Positions 32,125-43,744 of a stretch of 64,000 bases of DNA are shown here, one piece after another. Location: contig NC_053194.1 in NCBI RefSeq assembly GCF_905163445.1, positions 15,418,921 to 15,482,920 of the forward strand, in the 5' to 3' direction. The notes below the pieces were generated by a model. The model saw nothing but the letters and a program-made list of their open reading frames with translations. It was not told the DNA's origin and ran no database searches. This stretch comes from Pararge aegeria (taxonomy: Eukaryota; Arthropoda; Insecta; Lepidoptera; Nymphalidae). A program made the position numbers and the translations under genes. The stretch's first letter is position 1, and every line of letters begins with the position of its first letter.

Positions 32125-32690
32125 CCTCCGGAGGGCACGGGTTTTCTCCCAAAATTAAAAGGGGTTAAGGCCGTAGTCCACCGCACCGCAGTTAGACTCC
32201 AGACACCTTTGAGAGCATTTTGTATATAAATAAATAAATAAATATACTACGACAATACACACACCGCCATCTTGCCCCAAAGTAAGCGTAGCTTGTGTTA
32301 TGGATACTAAGACGACTGATGAAAATTTTTATGAATAATATACATAAATACTTAGAATATAAACATATACATATAAACACCCAGACACTCACAAACATTC
32401 ATGCTCATCACACAAACATTTTCCAGTTGTGGGAATCGAACCCACGGCCCAGGGCTCAGTAAGCAGGGTAGGTGCAAACTGCGCCAATCGGCCGTCAATA
32501 TATAATATATCACTCAGGCGAGCAGGTTTTTACAATATTTTCCTTCACCGTTGAAGCAAGTGATATTTTAATTACCTACTTAAAACGCACATTACTTAGA
32601 AATGATAGAGGTGCGTGCTGGCATTCGAACTCGGCCCCCCGAAAGGTAAATCGAGCTCCTGCCCAATGCACTATGACCGCTTCTTAAGTA
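32125..32690 (-). mobile_element. SINE-A interrupted by SINE-B
   Basis: SINE-A tail reversed at 32125-32224 ('aggggttaaggccgtagtcc') and head part at 32513-32690 ('gcgtgctggcattcgaactc'). Confidence 0.75.
32225..32500 (-). mobile_element. SINE-B inserted in SINE-A
   Basis: Reverse orientation: an (AAAT)n tail, 'agtaagcgtagcttgtgtta', B box 'gggaatcgaaccc', A-box region 'ctgcgccaatcggccgtc'. Full length. Confidence 0.85.
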
Positions 32691-32693
32691 CTT

Positions 32694-32975
32694 AGCGATA
32701 ATAGCCTAGTAGTTAGGTCTTCGGTTTTTAATTTTCGGAAGGCCGAGTTCGAACCCCGGTACGCGCCTTCAACTTAACTAAGTTATGTGCTTTTAAACCA
32801 ATGAAATATCACTTGCTTTAACGGTAAAGGAAAACATCGTGAGGAAACCTGCATGCTTCTCCAAAAAGTTCTAAGGGTATAAAGTCCACCAATCCGGAAT
32901 TGGCCATCTTGATAGACTAAGGTCTTAACCCTTCCCATTCTGGGAGACGACCCGTGTCCTGCGATGGCCCGCTAA
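32694..32975 (+). mobile_element. SINE-A copy, head-to-head with the previous one
   Basis: Head 'gataatagcctagtagttag', B box 'gagttcgaacccc', body 'ggaaaacatcgtgaggaaac', tail 'cgctaattggttgata'. Nearly complete. The two heads lie within a few bases of each other. Confidence 0.85.
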
Positions 32976-33305
32976 TTGGTTGATAAAGCAGCAAGTACCG
33001 TTGCGGTCTACATAATAAACTATGTACATAAAACACTTCGTTAGCTCTTATTTGTTGAAGATTGCAAAAATACTAGAGACCTTGGGGCATTTTCATTAAT
33101 TAATGATTACTCAAAGGATTCTCAGAGTTCACATTTTTTGCATTGTAGTTATCATATTACAAAAGTTGTTATTAGTGTGATTATCATATTACAAAAGTTT
33201 GCATTGCAGGTATTTTCTTAATACACAAACTATTACTATTTATAATTGGGTACTTAATATTATATTTTAAAACAATGACAGTGTATAATCCTTCCTAATA
33301 TTATA
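32976..33305. other. No gene seen
   Basis: Contains a short tandem duplication of about 22 bp ('gttatcatattacaaaagtt' / 'gattatcatattacaaaagt') near 33150-33200. Confidence 0.5.
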
Positions 33306-33307
33306 AA

Positions 33308-33713
33308 ACTAGCTGTTGCCCGCGACTTCCTCTACGTTTGATTTTGTTTTTTGATGTAGCATTCAATTTAGAATTCAGTAGCGCTAAGCCTTAAATGAGG
33401 GGTTTGCTGCTGTCCGCTGAGTAGTTCTGTCCTCTATCTCCAACTACAGTTTAGGCAAAATTAAACACATATTATGACCTCTATAGTACAAAAATAATTA
33501 ATATAAAATAAATAAATTAAGTAAAATCTTCAAATACTTTCATCCCCTCTCCCAAAGGAACCGAGCTTCATGTCGGGATAAAAAGTATCCTATATTACTT
33601 CTAACACTTCCAAGAATATGTGTACAAATTTTCATGAGGATCGGTTAAGTAGTTTTTGCGTGAAAGCGTAACAAACAAACTTACATTGTCTTTTATAATA
33701 TTAAGTAGGGATG
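33308..33713 (-). mobile_element. Non-autonomous Helitron
   Basis: Begins ACTAG (reverse of CTAGT), 'gctgttgcccgcgacttcct', interior 'gctgctgtccgctgagtagt', 'tatcctatattacttctaac', and the 5' end reversed ('ttttataatattaagtaggg'). No TIRs, no ORF. Confidence 0.75.
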
Positions 33714-33916
33714 TAAGTTTGTTTGTTTATTTGTAGTGAATGTAAGTTTGTTTGTTACGCTTTCACGCGAAAACTACTTAACAGGTCATCATTAAACTTT
33801 AGACACTTTACGAAAGTTAAAAAATGTTTGTCATAAATCTCATGTCTGACTATGTAGCAGTACGCAGACGCTGCGTACCGAAATTTTCGCGGGCGAAGCC
33901 GCAGGGCATATCTAGT
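33714..33916 (+). mobile_element. Second Helitron, head-to-head with the first
   Basis: Shares the 5' half 'aatgtaagtttgtttgttac' and 'tttcacgcgaaaactactta', and ends 'gcgggcgaagccgcagggca...tctagt'. The two copies meet at their 5' ends. Confidence 0.7.
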
Positions 33917-34287
33917 CAGTACATATTTGAAAATTTAATGTATGTTCATAAAAAACATTTCTGAATTTAAGAGAAAATGTGACTGCCATAATTTAAACAT
34001 TAGAAGCAGGAATAAACTTACGGTGCTTATGGTAGGTTACATAAAATTCATAATTCGTTTAAAGGAAATTGCATACAATTCTATAATAAACTACCAGTTG
34101 ACATCTTGGAAATGTCTCTTAAAAAGTTCAAAGTTTGTATTAAGCGAAAGCTGATAGATCAATTCTATTATAGTATAAAGGAAAACTTGATCGATAATAA
34201 AGCTTGGGTGTGAATTATTGCTCTAACCTGGTTGCTCTTCTAATAATTTTAAATGACAATGTGAGACTGTGAAAACAAAAAAAAGCA

Positions 34288-34718
34288 CCAGCTAAATTTG
34301 TTGCGGGCTTCTTCAAAATTCAATTCAAAATTCAAAATTTTCTTTATTCATGTAGGCCTATCACAGGCACTTATGAAGCGTTCATACATAATTGTTTACA
34401 TAATTGAAACAGGATGGTGATAACTTCGTTCGCCAACTTAAATCTAAAGCTACGAGGATTCCAAACGCGCCCTGGTCTAAGAAGAGCCCACAACAAACTT
34501 AGCCGGGTAAATTTATTTTTTTGTTATCACCATCTTCCAGTAAATTTAAATTAAGCTATGAAGCTAGAGCAATTCTTCTTAGACCAGGACTCGTTTGGAA
34601 CCCTCGTAGATTTAGTTTTAAGTTTACGAATATGGCTATCGCCACTACCGTGTAATTCTCATGTAATGTACGCATCCAAAGTGCCATCTATGGGCCTACT
34701 CGAATAAAGATTTGACTT
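34288..34718 (+). mobile_element. LINE-B tail split by a reversed LINE-B tail
   Basis: A plus copy begins 'gctaaatttgttgcgggctt' at 34288 and continues at about 34575 ('cttcttagaccaggactcgt') to 34718. Between (34315-34573) lies a minus copy, starting with 'aaattcaaaattcaaaattt' and ending past 'cccacaacaaacttagccgg'. A short shared 'ttcttc' at both edges may be the target-site duplication. Confidence 0.75.
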
Positions 34719-35461
34719 TCATTATAAACTAACAGTTCTCCGCAACTTCATCCGTATAAACTTTGGATAAGTAAATCTGTCGAATACAACTTTCACTATA
34801 CGACCCACCGCGTCGCATCGCCACCCTGTTGCTCCTTAGGGTCGTAATGTAACAATAGTATATAATTTTCCTCAAGAATTTGGCTATTAAATATAAAATC
34901 TTTGAAATCGAAATTATAGTTCTAGAGTTTAGCGCTTTCAAACAAGCAAACAACACAAAATCTTAAGCTATTTTTAGTACAAATAATTGGTACTTAATTG
35001 GAGTCTCAAATCTTGTACTTCGTTTGATTTTTTTTCAAACGTTTTGACAAAAGCCCGCGCTTAAGAATTGTAAGCAAATTTGAGCTTTTACGCAACCGAA
35101 GTAAGATTCATATTTGATCAATGTTCACTCACATACGACTCTTGAAATCTTGCACTAAGGCTACAGTAATTAGTTAATGACAAGCAATTTCATAACCTCA
35201 TTAGTGTGGCGTATCGAGGATTTCGCGTGAAATTTTAATTGTCTAAAAACGAGTTAAGTAGGTTCTGGCATGTAACACTTTTTAGTGGACGTTTAAATCA
35301 ACTAAATCACAGTTACACAAAAACCAGGGTTCGATAATCCATTCGCGTGTTCTTACGCAATAAACTGAATGTTATTAAAATTAGGTTATTTCTGAGCGTA
35401 TTTATTCACAATTCTTTGAACTCCAGTTACTTATATTTTTATGTCATCTATCATTGACATA
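34719..35461. other. No gene seen
   Basis: A+T-rich; no nameable repeat or motif-bearing frame. Confidence 0.5.
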
Positions 35462-35830
35462 TAGAAACGGTGATAGCCCACTGGTTAAGACTTTAGCTTC
35501 AAGTTCGAACCCAGCACACAGCTCTAACTAATTAATTTTCATAATATATTATGGATTTCCGCAAAGTAAAGCTTGCTTCTTTTTTTTTTATTCCACTTTT
35601 ACTTGAAGCCCTTGACTGCAATCTGACCTGGTGGTAACTTGGTAAGTGATGATGCAATCTAAGAAGTGCGTTTTAGTAATTAAAATATCTATGTATTAAA
35701 CGGTTAATGAAACCATCGCGAGAAGACCTGCATGCCTGAGAATTCTCAATAAGGTTCTCAAAGGCTTGTGAAGTCCACCAATCCACACTGGGCCAGCGTG
35801 ATACCTTTTAGAAGAGGCCTTTAGTCTGGC
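35462..35830 (+). repeat. Mosaic: SINE-A head, Repeat-D end, SINE-C tail, SINE-A body
   Basis: SINE-A head at 35462-35525 ('ggtgatagcccactggttaa'). Repeat-D end at 35530-35580 ('atggatttccgcaaagtaaa'). Reversed SINE-C tail at 35582-35663. SINE-A body at 35664-35830 ('gcgtgatacc' at its end). The outer SINE-A pieces are in the same order and orientation, so the middle is probably an insertion into one SINE-A. Confidence 0.65.
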
Positions 35831-35932
35831 AGTAAACTAAATACGAGACTAAAACTTTTTTTTTTTTAATGTTTAATGTTTATAGACGAGCGCTTGACTG
35901 CAATCACACCATGCTGCAAAACGTGTTATATG

Positions 35933-36085
35933 CAGTTGCGTGCATTGCATATACGCAAATAAGCAGTGCATACCCTACCCTCAGGGTCTTACAGAGCCTT
36001 CAGATAGGACCATTAAAGTTTTGTAATTAAAAATGTTGTGCTAAACACCTTGTGCATACCCTGGGTCCAAGGACTAACGCCACTG
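35933..36085. mobile_element. hAT-like MITE with 8-bp target-site duplication
   Basis: 153 bp. The left end CAGTTGCGTGCAT and right end AACGCCACTG match the termini of the 237-881 element. Perfect 8-bp direct repeats GTTATATG lie at 35925-35932 and 36086-36093. Internally it shares 'agtgcataccct' and 'cttgtgcataccctggg'. Too short to code; needs a hAT transposase supplied elsewhere. Confidence 0.88.
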
Positions 36086-36093
36086 GTTATATG

Positions 36094-37055
36094 CTATTGA
36101 AAATCGGGCATATCTCCTCTAACAATGAGAAGGCCGTAGTCCGTGGGGGCTTTAATATGAGGAGGGCATAATAGCATAATATATGAAGATAATGAAGTGG
36201 AATTTGTAAATACGAACGAATGGTACTCGTAAATAAATCAGGTAAACCATTTAACAGTAGTTGTTTCATTGAAAAGAAAGTTCAACCCACACCCAAGTGG
36301 GTACCGCCCATGCACTGTTAATCACCGGTACTACTCTAACGACACTTCCTTACTAATCATAACGCGACAAAAACCTCCACTACTCAACAGTCCATTAGCT
36401 CAGCACAAATCAATATTAGTTCCGCTAAACCTTTCACCGATTGCCCGGTCTTCGTGTCACCAATCCCTAACCAGCGCAAAAGAGACCCAAAGGCGTACCG
36501 CCAAGCGCCTTAACGTTCCGGTACGATGCTGCGTGGAAACCGAATCAATTTTTTTTAAAGTCGCTGACGATTTTTTTTTGCACTCATTAAAATTCCCAGA
36601 ACCCATTCCATAAATGTAATATTTTGGGTATTCTTTTTTCGAAAATAATTTGAATGTTTGCGCGCAAGTTTTAAATAAAGATCTTTTGTAATATCTCGTA
36701 TTATCTTTACATCTGAATACGAAATCATTATGCACATCTGAAGGAGAGGTTTAAATTTATAGTTTTTTTTTTGTATCCATCAACTTGAGGCGTAGCTGTT
36801 AAGCCTCATGTGCCAGCAATTACATAGTTAATACAAGCCGGCAGTTATTATGAAGGAAACACATTGAACATTCAAGCAAAGTTGCGTTGCGTACGGAGTG
36901 CGGACGGTCGATTTCTACGGCGAGGCCACGCTTGTGACACGCAATAGCAAATTGGGTTACAACGCTGAAAATGTACTCCAAGAGTCGGTGAACTTAATCC
37001 AATTTTGGTTTTGGAATTTTAAAAAATAAGTGTTCCACCTCCAAATGCTTAAAAA
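36094..37055. other. No gene assigned
   Basis: Contains a SINE-C scrap at about 36490-36550 ('ttccggtacgatgctgcgtg') and a dispersed-repeat scrap at 36783-36870 ('gttaagcctcatgtgccagc'). Open frames at 36269-36735 have no motifs. Confidence 0.45.
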
Positions 37056-37059
37056 TCGT

Positions 37060-37326
37060 TTGTAAAATCCCGCGACATCTTTCACCTGGAAATTTCGATT
37101 TCTATGCATTACCTATTATATGATCACTGAACCACCATTATACAGAAAAGTTTCGATCTCTTGCTCTATGAAAAACAAAAACAAGTAAATCCCACGGAAA
37201 AAGTAGCCTTTGTGCTGTTCTAGAGTATAAACTATCTCTGGGCTAAATTTCATCCAGATATTTTCAGCCGCTCTGGCGTCATTTAGTATGAAACAACTTT
37301 CGCATTTCTAATATTAGTATAGATTG
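37060..37326 (-). mobile_element. Helitron fragment
   Basis: 'aaatcccacggaaaaagtag', 'ctctgggctaaatttcatcc' and the reversed 5' end 'ctaatattagtatagat'. The CTAG end is not recognisable. Confidence 0.6.
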
Positions 37327-37979
37327 CTCAAAATTTAACCTATCAAATTTATATAAATAAAATTTAGTATTTTAAATTAACCTTTGTCTGACATTGCTTT
37401 TAGGAGCCGGGAAAAGGCGCCGCGGATAGAATTCTTAATCTCACGGGAACTCAGAATTTCAGAGCATTACACTACAACTAAATTGCTTACGTTCGTTGGT
37501 GTTATAGATTTTTATATCATTGAACCAATGCAATGTAAACTTAATGTTTATCTTATTTCATAGACTTCTGCTGAAATCCAATACATTCAGGGTTCACCAT
37601 CTCTCAGACTCATATGGTCGGCATCGATTCAACACGATCCACTTTGCAATTTTTTATCATTAAAAACAAGTTTGAACATAAAAATCGATTTTAAAACGAG
37701 CATTAATTTTTATGCCTCCACTGAGATGCCGCATCAGTAAGGAAATGTGCAATCAAGAGTTTTACAAAGTTTTTTACGGTGTTTTAATTAAACTTTTAAG
37801 ATTGCTACATATTAATAAATATATAATTTTAAATACTTTTTTACTGGGATAAACTGGTAAATATACCCTTGACCGTAGACCAGTCTTTGAACTTACGACC
37901 CCGAACTCACATGAAAAGTGACAGCAATCAAAAAATAAATGGAACGTGCTTGTCACCTTTCGGGTTATCATGATAACAA
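37327..37979. other. No gene seen
   Basis: A+T-rich, no motif-bearing frame. Confidence 0.5.
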
Positions 37980-38157
37980 ACCCATATCCAATCAGATTGA
38001 GAAGGGTTTAGGGTGGTCCCGTGGCGGATTGGTAAACTTCACACATCTTTTTGGAGAAGTCTTTCACAGGCTTTCACATTTAATTGCATAAAACGCACAT
38101 AATTTAGAAAAGTTGTGGGGGAAGCCAATACCCCACTAGACTATCACCGCTTCAATG
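37980..38157 (-). repeat. SINE-A copy, internally deleted
   Basis: 'cagattgagaagggtttagg', 'aaaacgcacataatttagaa' and 'ccactagactatcaccgctt'. The 'ggaaaacatcg' block is missing. Confidence 0.7.
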
Positions 38158-39090
38158 TTAAAGTAATACAAAAACACAAAAAAAATGCAGCAAAAAGGGA
38201 AAAGAAAACCTCGCCTTTCAGCACGATCGTTAAACCAAATAAAAAAGTGTAACCTTGTGAAACTGTGCTCATTCACATATAACGTGAAGAGACAAGAGTG
38301 AATCCAGTGAAGTACTAACAAGCGACTTGCGTCTAACGGCATTGGCTCGTTGACTTCAATGATACTGGAAAATATTCCGCATCTGGTTTTAACTGTTATA
38401 TAAGCCACCGGTATACGGTTTTGTCTCCCACAGTGAGAACCGACACTGGGGCACAGTGATCTATGACTCTTTAATCTCTATACGATTGGAATTTAATTGG
38501 GACCATTCTATTTCTTTATTGCTTAATACTTTTGTTCTTAGAAATAGTCTTACCTCTTAGTTCTACCCTAATCCTTATATGCGGTCGGTTCTCTTCTCTT
38601 TTTTTTGCCAAATTAACCTTTCAACAATTTGGCTTGCTAGAGGTCACAAGACAGGGGAGAGACACAAACACTTAAATGTAAGGACAGAGTGAGATACAAA
38701 AAAATATTTTGTTTTTTACCTACTATATACGTTACCATGGAAACTAAATAATAAACCTTACATTTAATCTAATAGTTCTGATACTCTACATCCACCTCAA
38801 TCTCTCGTAGGCTACTTTTCAGGAGTTACACTTCTGCCGTGAGTGAATAAATTGCACATGTTTTTTTTTTCTTGTAGGCTCAGCGCAATTTGTGCAACGT
38901 GATTTTCGTCACGTCTTGTGACATGTCTATACCATCTAGGAAGATTTTCAGGCACATTGTATGTTATTGGTGTGACTTTTAAACTGCCGCGTTGTATTCA
39001 TAGCGATTATTGCTTAGGAATACCTACATTCTGAAAATCAGCATTATAATTATAAAGCTTGGTTTCCTATCAACCTTAGTCCATGACGCT
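38158..39090. other. No gene assigned
   Basis: At 38860-38875 a T-rich run ends in CTTGTAG followed by 33 open codons, a possible but unsupported acceptor. No donor or homology seen. Confidence 0.4.
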
Positions 39091-39092
39091 GG

Positions 39093-39386
39093 CAAATGTG
39101 TAAAAACACATCTAATACAGCGAGGTTAAATGTAAGGTTATATTTGATGAAATCCTTAATGACAAGGTACATTGAAAGCAGCCAGCCTCTCTCTCATCTC
39201 CCGCAAGATAGAAAAATGATTGTAAATGTTGATGTTGGAAAAGAGCAACTACTGAGTTTCTTGCCGGCTCTTCTCGGTAGAATCTGCTTTACGAACCGGT
39301 GGTAAAGTCACTACAAACTTACACACTTGAAGTTTCAGAAGTGCTTATAAAGTAGGCCTACTTGAAATAAATGAATTTGAATTTGA
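39093..39386 (+). mobile_element. LINE 3' end (family of 2290-2675)
   Basis: Remnant of the ORF2 end ('aaaaacacatctaatacagc', 'cctctctctcatctcccgca' then TAG), followed by the UTR 'cttgccggctcttctcggta' and the 'gaatttgaatttgaa' tail. Indels disrupt the coding part. Confidence 0.8.
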
Positions 39387-39407
39387 AAAATTGCGAGTTA
39401 GTGGACT

Positions 39408-39578
39408 GGCGAATCAGGCATACAGGTTTCCTCACAATGTTTTCCTTCGCCGTTAAAGCTAAATGTTTGAAAACTCACATTACTGAAAAGTTAGACGTGG
39501 GTGTCGAGGTTCGAACTTGGTCCCCTACAAAGGGTGCGAAGAAAACGTCACAACCTCCAGGCTATCACCGCATTTTTA
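39408..39578 (-). repeat. SINE-A copy
   Basis: 'aggtttcctcacaatgtttt', 'ttcgccgttaaagct', 'gaggttcgaacttggtcccc' and 'ggctatcaccgcat'. The tail is missing. Confidence 0.75.
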
Positions 39579-40035
39579 AAATACAAAAACTCTCAACATA
39601 ATTTTTGTGTTTTCTTTACCAATCCTTTCTAAAGATCTTAGAAATAAAACAAAAAACCTAAGCTAGCAAAATAGCACAACGAGGAAGGTTTAAGGGGTTT
39701 TAAAATTATACATAACCTTATGTCAGGCAGGTATGTAAACAGTATTTAAGTCGCATGTTTCATTTAAAATTTACAATGTAAATAACTGAAGTTATCGTGG
39801 GAGTTAACGCTGTTGAGGTCGAATCCGTTTATTCGTTCAATCATTCATCTAAATACCTCGTTGTTACAATCAATAGCCCCGAATGGCAAGAAACATAAAT
39901 TGTTTTTTTTTTATTCCATTGTTTATTTGCATTGAATGGCATACGAATGAGTTCCTACGTCTGATTGTTTGTATCTACTCTGTAGACGCCGGCTTATAGT
40001 TCTGATTCTTTATTTTTTTATTGCATTCTTGCAGC
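39579..40035. other. No gene seen
   Basis: No nameable repeat or frame. Confidence 0.45.
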
Positions 40036-40039
40036 AACA

Positions 40040-40352
40040 TAAGAATAATTTATTATGAAAATTAAGCTTAATTTGCTATACTTCGCGAAAAACAGGAGAA
40101 TCTGTTTTGCGTAATTTACAATTTCTTCAATCCTTATACTCCACACCCAACAGATCTTCGGAAATGTACCCTCTACGCACGTTTCGCTCTGAAACCGAAG
40201 CATCCCCAGGAGAAGTTCACTTAATAGAGACAAAAAAAAAAGTTAACATTCTCCTGCTTTTCGCTGAGTATAGCAAATTAAGCTTAATTTTCATAATATA
40301 TCTCCGCAATCTCTATTTCCGCAAAGTAACGCCTGCTTCTATCCAATATTGA
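40040..40352. repeat. Repeat-D copy
   Basis: Opposed halves around 40205-40250: 'gaaaattaagcttaatttgc' and 'gcaaattaagcttaattttc', with 'ccaacagatcttcggaaatg' and a terminal 'ccgcaaagtaacgcctgctt'. Confidence 0.7.
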
Positions 40353-40929
40353 ACATTGTATTATTTTATGTTACCTTATCAGTTTACAAGGAATAAAATC
40401 AATCAAAATATGTTACGACGATTAAAAAAGAGGAAATGAGGAATTGGCAATATCCTATATTAACGGTATAATTATTATTTAATACTAACATAATGTGTAA
40501 CATCATAATCTAAGACAGAAGAGGCTGCGTTGTTTGATATATAGTTAATATCAGATTTTTATCTTAAACGGTAATGTTGATAAAGTGTTTTAGATAAGCG
40601 TGCACAAGCTAGATAAGGTGTGTACGGGGCAAGTGAAATTGCAGCACCGATAAACAAGTTTGTCTATTAGCATAATGCGATAGCAGATAATATATTTACA
40701 TTATACGGTAGTTCTTCATTCATAATCCGAGATTAGGTATGTATATATATAGCTTTTTTACTTATGTAATAAATTGGCCATCATTATCCTTCCTCGACTG
40801 ACCTCGAAATCTTAAATATGCACTTGTGTGTCTATCCTCTTTACCGTGCATAAAACCTAAGAACATCATTGCTCTTAGCCACCGCATTTTCATACCAAAG
40901 AACAGACATGTTTATTCCATAGTATTTTA
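40353..40929. other. No gene seen
   Basis: A+T-rich, no nameable repeat. Confidence 0.5.
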
Positions 40930-41425
40930 AATACTCGAATACCACCGAAACGAAACCTCCAACTTTTCTAATTTATGTGAATTTAACCAATTAAATATCA
41001 CTTGCTTCAATGGCAAAGAAAAATATCGTGAGGAAATCTGCATGCCTATGAGTTCTATATATTGTTTATTAAGCCGATTTGAAGGCCGATTGGCGCAGTA
41101 TGCAGCGACCCTGCTTTCTGAGTCCAAGGCCGTGGGTTTGATTCCCACAACTGGAAAATGTTTGTGTGATGAGCATGAATGTTTTTAGTGTCTGGGTGTT
41201 TATATGTATATTCTAAGTATTTATGTATATTAATCATATAAATATTCATCAGCTATGGTAGTACCCATAACACAAGCAACGCTTACTTTGGGACTAGATG
41301 GCGATGTGTGTATTGTCGTAGTATATATATATATTTTTTTTTTTTAAGGTACGTGGAGTCCACTGGCCTTAACCCCTTCTTGTGGGAGGAGGCCCTAGCC
41401 CTGTACTGGTAATGGGCTGATATGA
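40930..41425 (+). mobile_element. SINE-A interrupted by SINE-B
   Basis: SINE-A body at 40960-41060 ('aaatatcacttgcttcaatg', 'aaaatatcgtgaggaaatct'). SINE-B at 41081-41335 ('ggccgattggcgcagtatgc' to 'tgtattgtcgtagtatatat'). SINE-A tail at 41345-41425 ('ccactggccttaaccccttc', 'ggtaatgggctgatatgatg'). Same orientation throughout, so SINE-B appears to have landed in the SINE-A. Confidence 0.75.
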
Positions 41426-41444
41426 TGATACATTATCAAATCTA

Positions 41445-41692
41445 GCTTAATTTGCTATAGTTACTCCGCGAAAAGCAGGAGAATCTGTGTGGTGTAATTT
41501 ATAATTTCTTCAATCCTTATACTCCACACCAAACAGATCTTCGGCAATATACCCTCTACGCACGTTTCGCTCCGAAACCGGAGACTTTACAATGAATAAT
41601 TCTTAACAATTGTTCATTGTAAAGTCAACATCCGAGGATGCTCCGGATAATGTATCATGGATTTCCGCAAAGTAACGCCTGCTTCTATCCAA
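41445..41692. repeat. Repeat-D copy
   Basis: 'tactccgcgaaaagcaggag', 'ctacgcacgtttcgctccga', a short inverted pair at 41590-41630 and terminal 'aacgcctgcttctatccaat'. Confidence 0.75.
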
Positions 41693-42370
41693 TGATATGA
41701 TGATGATTATTAAGTTGGGCATAGTAACAATAAAAATACCCGCAAGACATTATTTATATTAATGCGGACGTAATAAACCACAAATTGTCTCGCATGATTT
41801 AACAAAAAAAGCTTAATTTACAATTTCGTCGAGTGTCCGAACGCATCGCTTCCCGTCATCAATCACCGCTTCAATTTCATTGAAATTTTGGCCTACATGC
41901 CTCTACAGCACCTACTTTCACTATTCATTATGGTTCTTTCTTTATTAAATGTCAATCCCATCGCATATAATTACAATGAGCATAAAACGCTTTATTCATT
42001 TTGACTTGCAATTTCGGAGCAAGTTAGATTTGATTATAAATATCTCTATTCTCCAACCTTTGATAGCACAATTCAAAAAATAGTTTGTCAACTTCAAAAC
42101 CAGAGAAATTATGACAATTATGACTATTAAATGTTTTGATTTCGAAATATATAATTAAAATTTTTCGAAATCAATAATTTCTTTCTCATAATTTCTGAAT
42201 TCTCTCAATTTCATATAAATTATATGATGGCTAATTGTAATGTTTTCATTATTAGGGATCAAACAAATTTATTGTTTTTATGATTTATATTATTAATTAT
42301 TTTGTAATTAGAATATCTTAAATTCTTATTTGTTCAAAGTGGTAAAAAGATGGTATATAAATATTTTATT
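41693..42370. other. No gene seen
   Basis: A+T-rich sequence with stops throughout. Confidence 0.5.
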
Positions 42371-42374
42371 ATAA

Positions 42375-42613
42375 GCCACTAGCTTCTGCCTGCGTCTTCG
42401 TCTGCGTGAACTTCGGAATTGGGTCTAAAGCTTCGCTCGTTAACAATTTTAAATTTTTCCTCGGGAACTACTCAAGGAATCGGAATATAAGGTATGTTCT
42501 TTTCCATCTCAAAGGCTACATGCATGCCAAATTTCATCCAAATCCGTTGAGCCGTTTTTGCGTGATTGAGTTACAAACATCCACACTCTCACATTTAAAA
42601 TATTAGTATGAAG
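42375..42613 (-). mobile_element. Non-autonomous Helitron
   Basis: Begins 'cactagcttctgcctgcgtc' (CTAGT reversed), then 'gaactactcaaggaatcgga', 'catgccaaatttcatccaaa' and the reversed 5' end 'aaaatattagta'. The 66-codon frame inside is not a gene. Confidence 0.7.
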
Positions 42614-43160
42614 TACTAATCCTTAGTAGGATAACTTTAACGAATTTATCATCAATAATTAATCAATTTAAACTAAAATCCATTTGAGATCGGAAAATAA
42701 AGTTAGGATACTCCAAGGACAAGTAGATTCATACTAACAGATAGCAAAATAAATAGATCTTACTGTAAAATACTGATTCTAAAACGGCATCTAAAAATTT
42801 TTGTCAAAAAAAAACAGACTTTGTTATGCAACTAAAAAGCAAGAAATAAATATTTTCTACTTCATTTTTAAGTCGGTGCCAAGTAAAATGTAGATAATTA
42901 CTAAGCATAGATCATAAACTTCGTATTCCCTTATAAATAGTTGCAAGGAAAGTACCAGTAGTTTCAAAATAGTTGAAATCCTGGAAATTGTGTCGATAAT
43001 GTTCATCTGCTCAATGTGTGCGGATGATCTGTATTTTCATAGAGACATCGCTATTGTTATCAAAATAATTCATGTGTTTATTAAACTTTTGTAAACATCA
43101 ATCTACCGGCTGTTAGTAAGATCAGCAAGATTATTAAACATTCAAACGTTGAGAGTTAAT
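42614..43160. other. No gene seen
   Basis: A+T-rich, no recognised repeat. Confidence 0.5.
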
Positions 43161-43162
43161 TT

Positions 43163-43350
43163 TAAAAATTAAAAATGCATATAAAAATTTTCGGAACCGA
43201 CAGGATTTGAACCTGCGACTCTCGGACAATCGCGGCCAGAGCGCTTTTGCCAATCAAGCTACGGCTCTCTTACCGTGGCTGCCGAAAATTTGTATCCTGA
43301 TATAGAATCCTGTCGGTTCCGAAAATTTTTATTTGCATTTTAAATTTATA
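43163..43350 (-). repeat. tRNA-like sequence inside a 45-bp inverted repeat
   Basis: The minus strand at 43193-43268 has an A box ('tagcttgattggcaaaagcg') and a B box ('ggttcaaatcc'), a D stem GCTT/AAGC, a T stem and a partly paired acceptor. The anticodon region is too long for a 7-base loop, so it is a tRNA-derived SINE or pseudo-tRNA, not a working tRNA. 43163-43207 and 43306-43350 are inverted repeats with few mismatches, both carrying the 3' end 'ctgtcggttccgaaaatttt'. Confidence 0.65.
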
Positions 43351-43744
43351 AAATTGATAATTCCTCCAAGTGTAAGTAAAAACACTAATAAAGATTATAA
43401 AAAGTCGAGAGTTTAGAAATGATCACGTTTAATTAAAATGTTTCGCATCATCATCATCATCATTTACATCATCATAATAAATCTATTAAAAGTAATATAT
43501 AATACACAGTACATCGTGCAAAAATTGTATCTACCATTTGTCAAAGAAGAATTTATTTATGACTAACGGTTCCCAGTGATATTTTCCAAATGTGTTGTTA
43601 TGTGATGTTACAATAGAAATCCTAACTTGGCTATCAAATTCAAAAAAAGAATTTTCGAATCCGACCCGTTGGTAGTCACAGAGCATTAGCGCGTTTTAAC
43701 AAACGGTAAAACTAACTCTTCAGCTTTAATGTTAGCACTAGATT
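43351..43744. other. No gene seen; (ATC)n tract
   Basis: A short (ATC)n microsatellite lies at about 43447-43466. Confidence 0.5.

Noticed and set aside
38860..38990. Possible exon after a T-rich acceptor at 38877
   Set aside because: Open for only 33 codons, with no donor and no recognisable protein.
43193..43268. A functional tRNA gene on the minus strand
   Set aside because: A and B boxes and stems are present, but the anticodon region is several bases too long and the acceptor has a mismatch; better explained as a tRNA-derived repeat.
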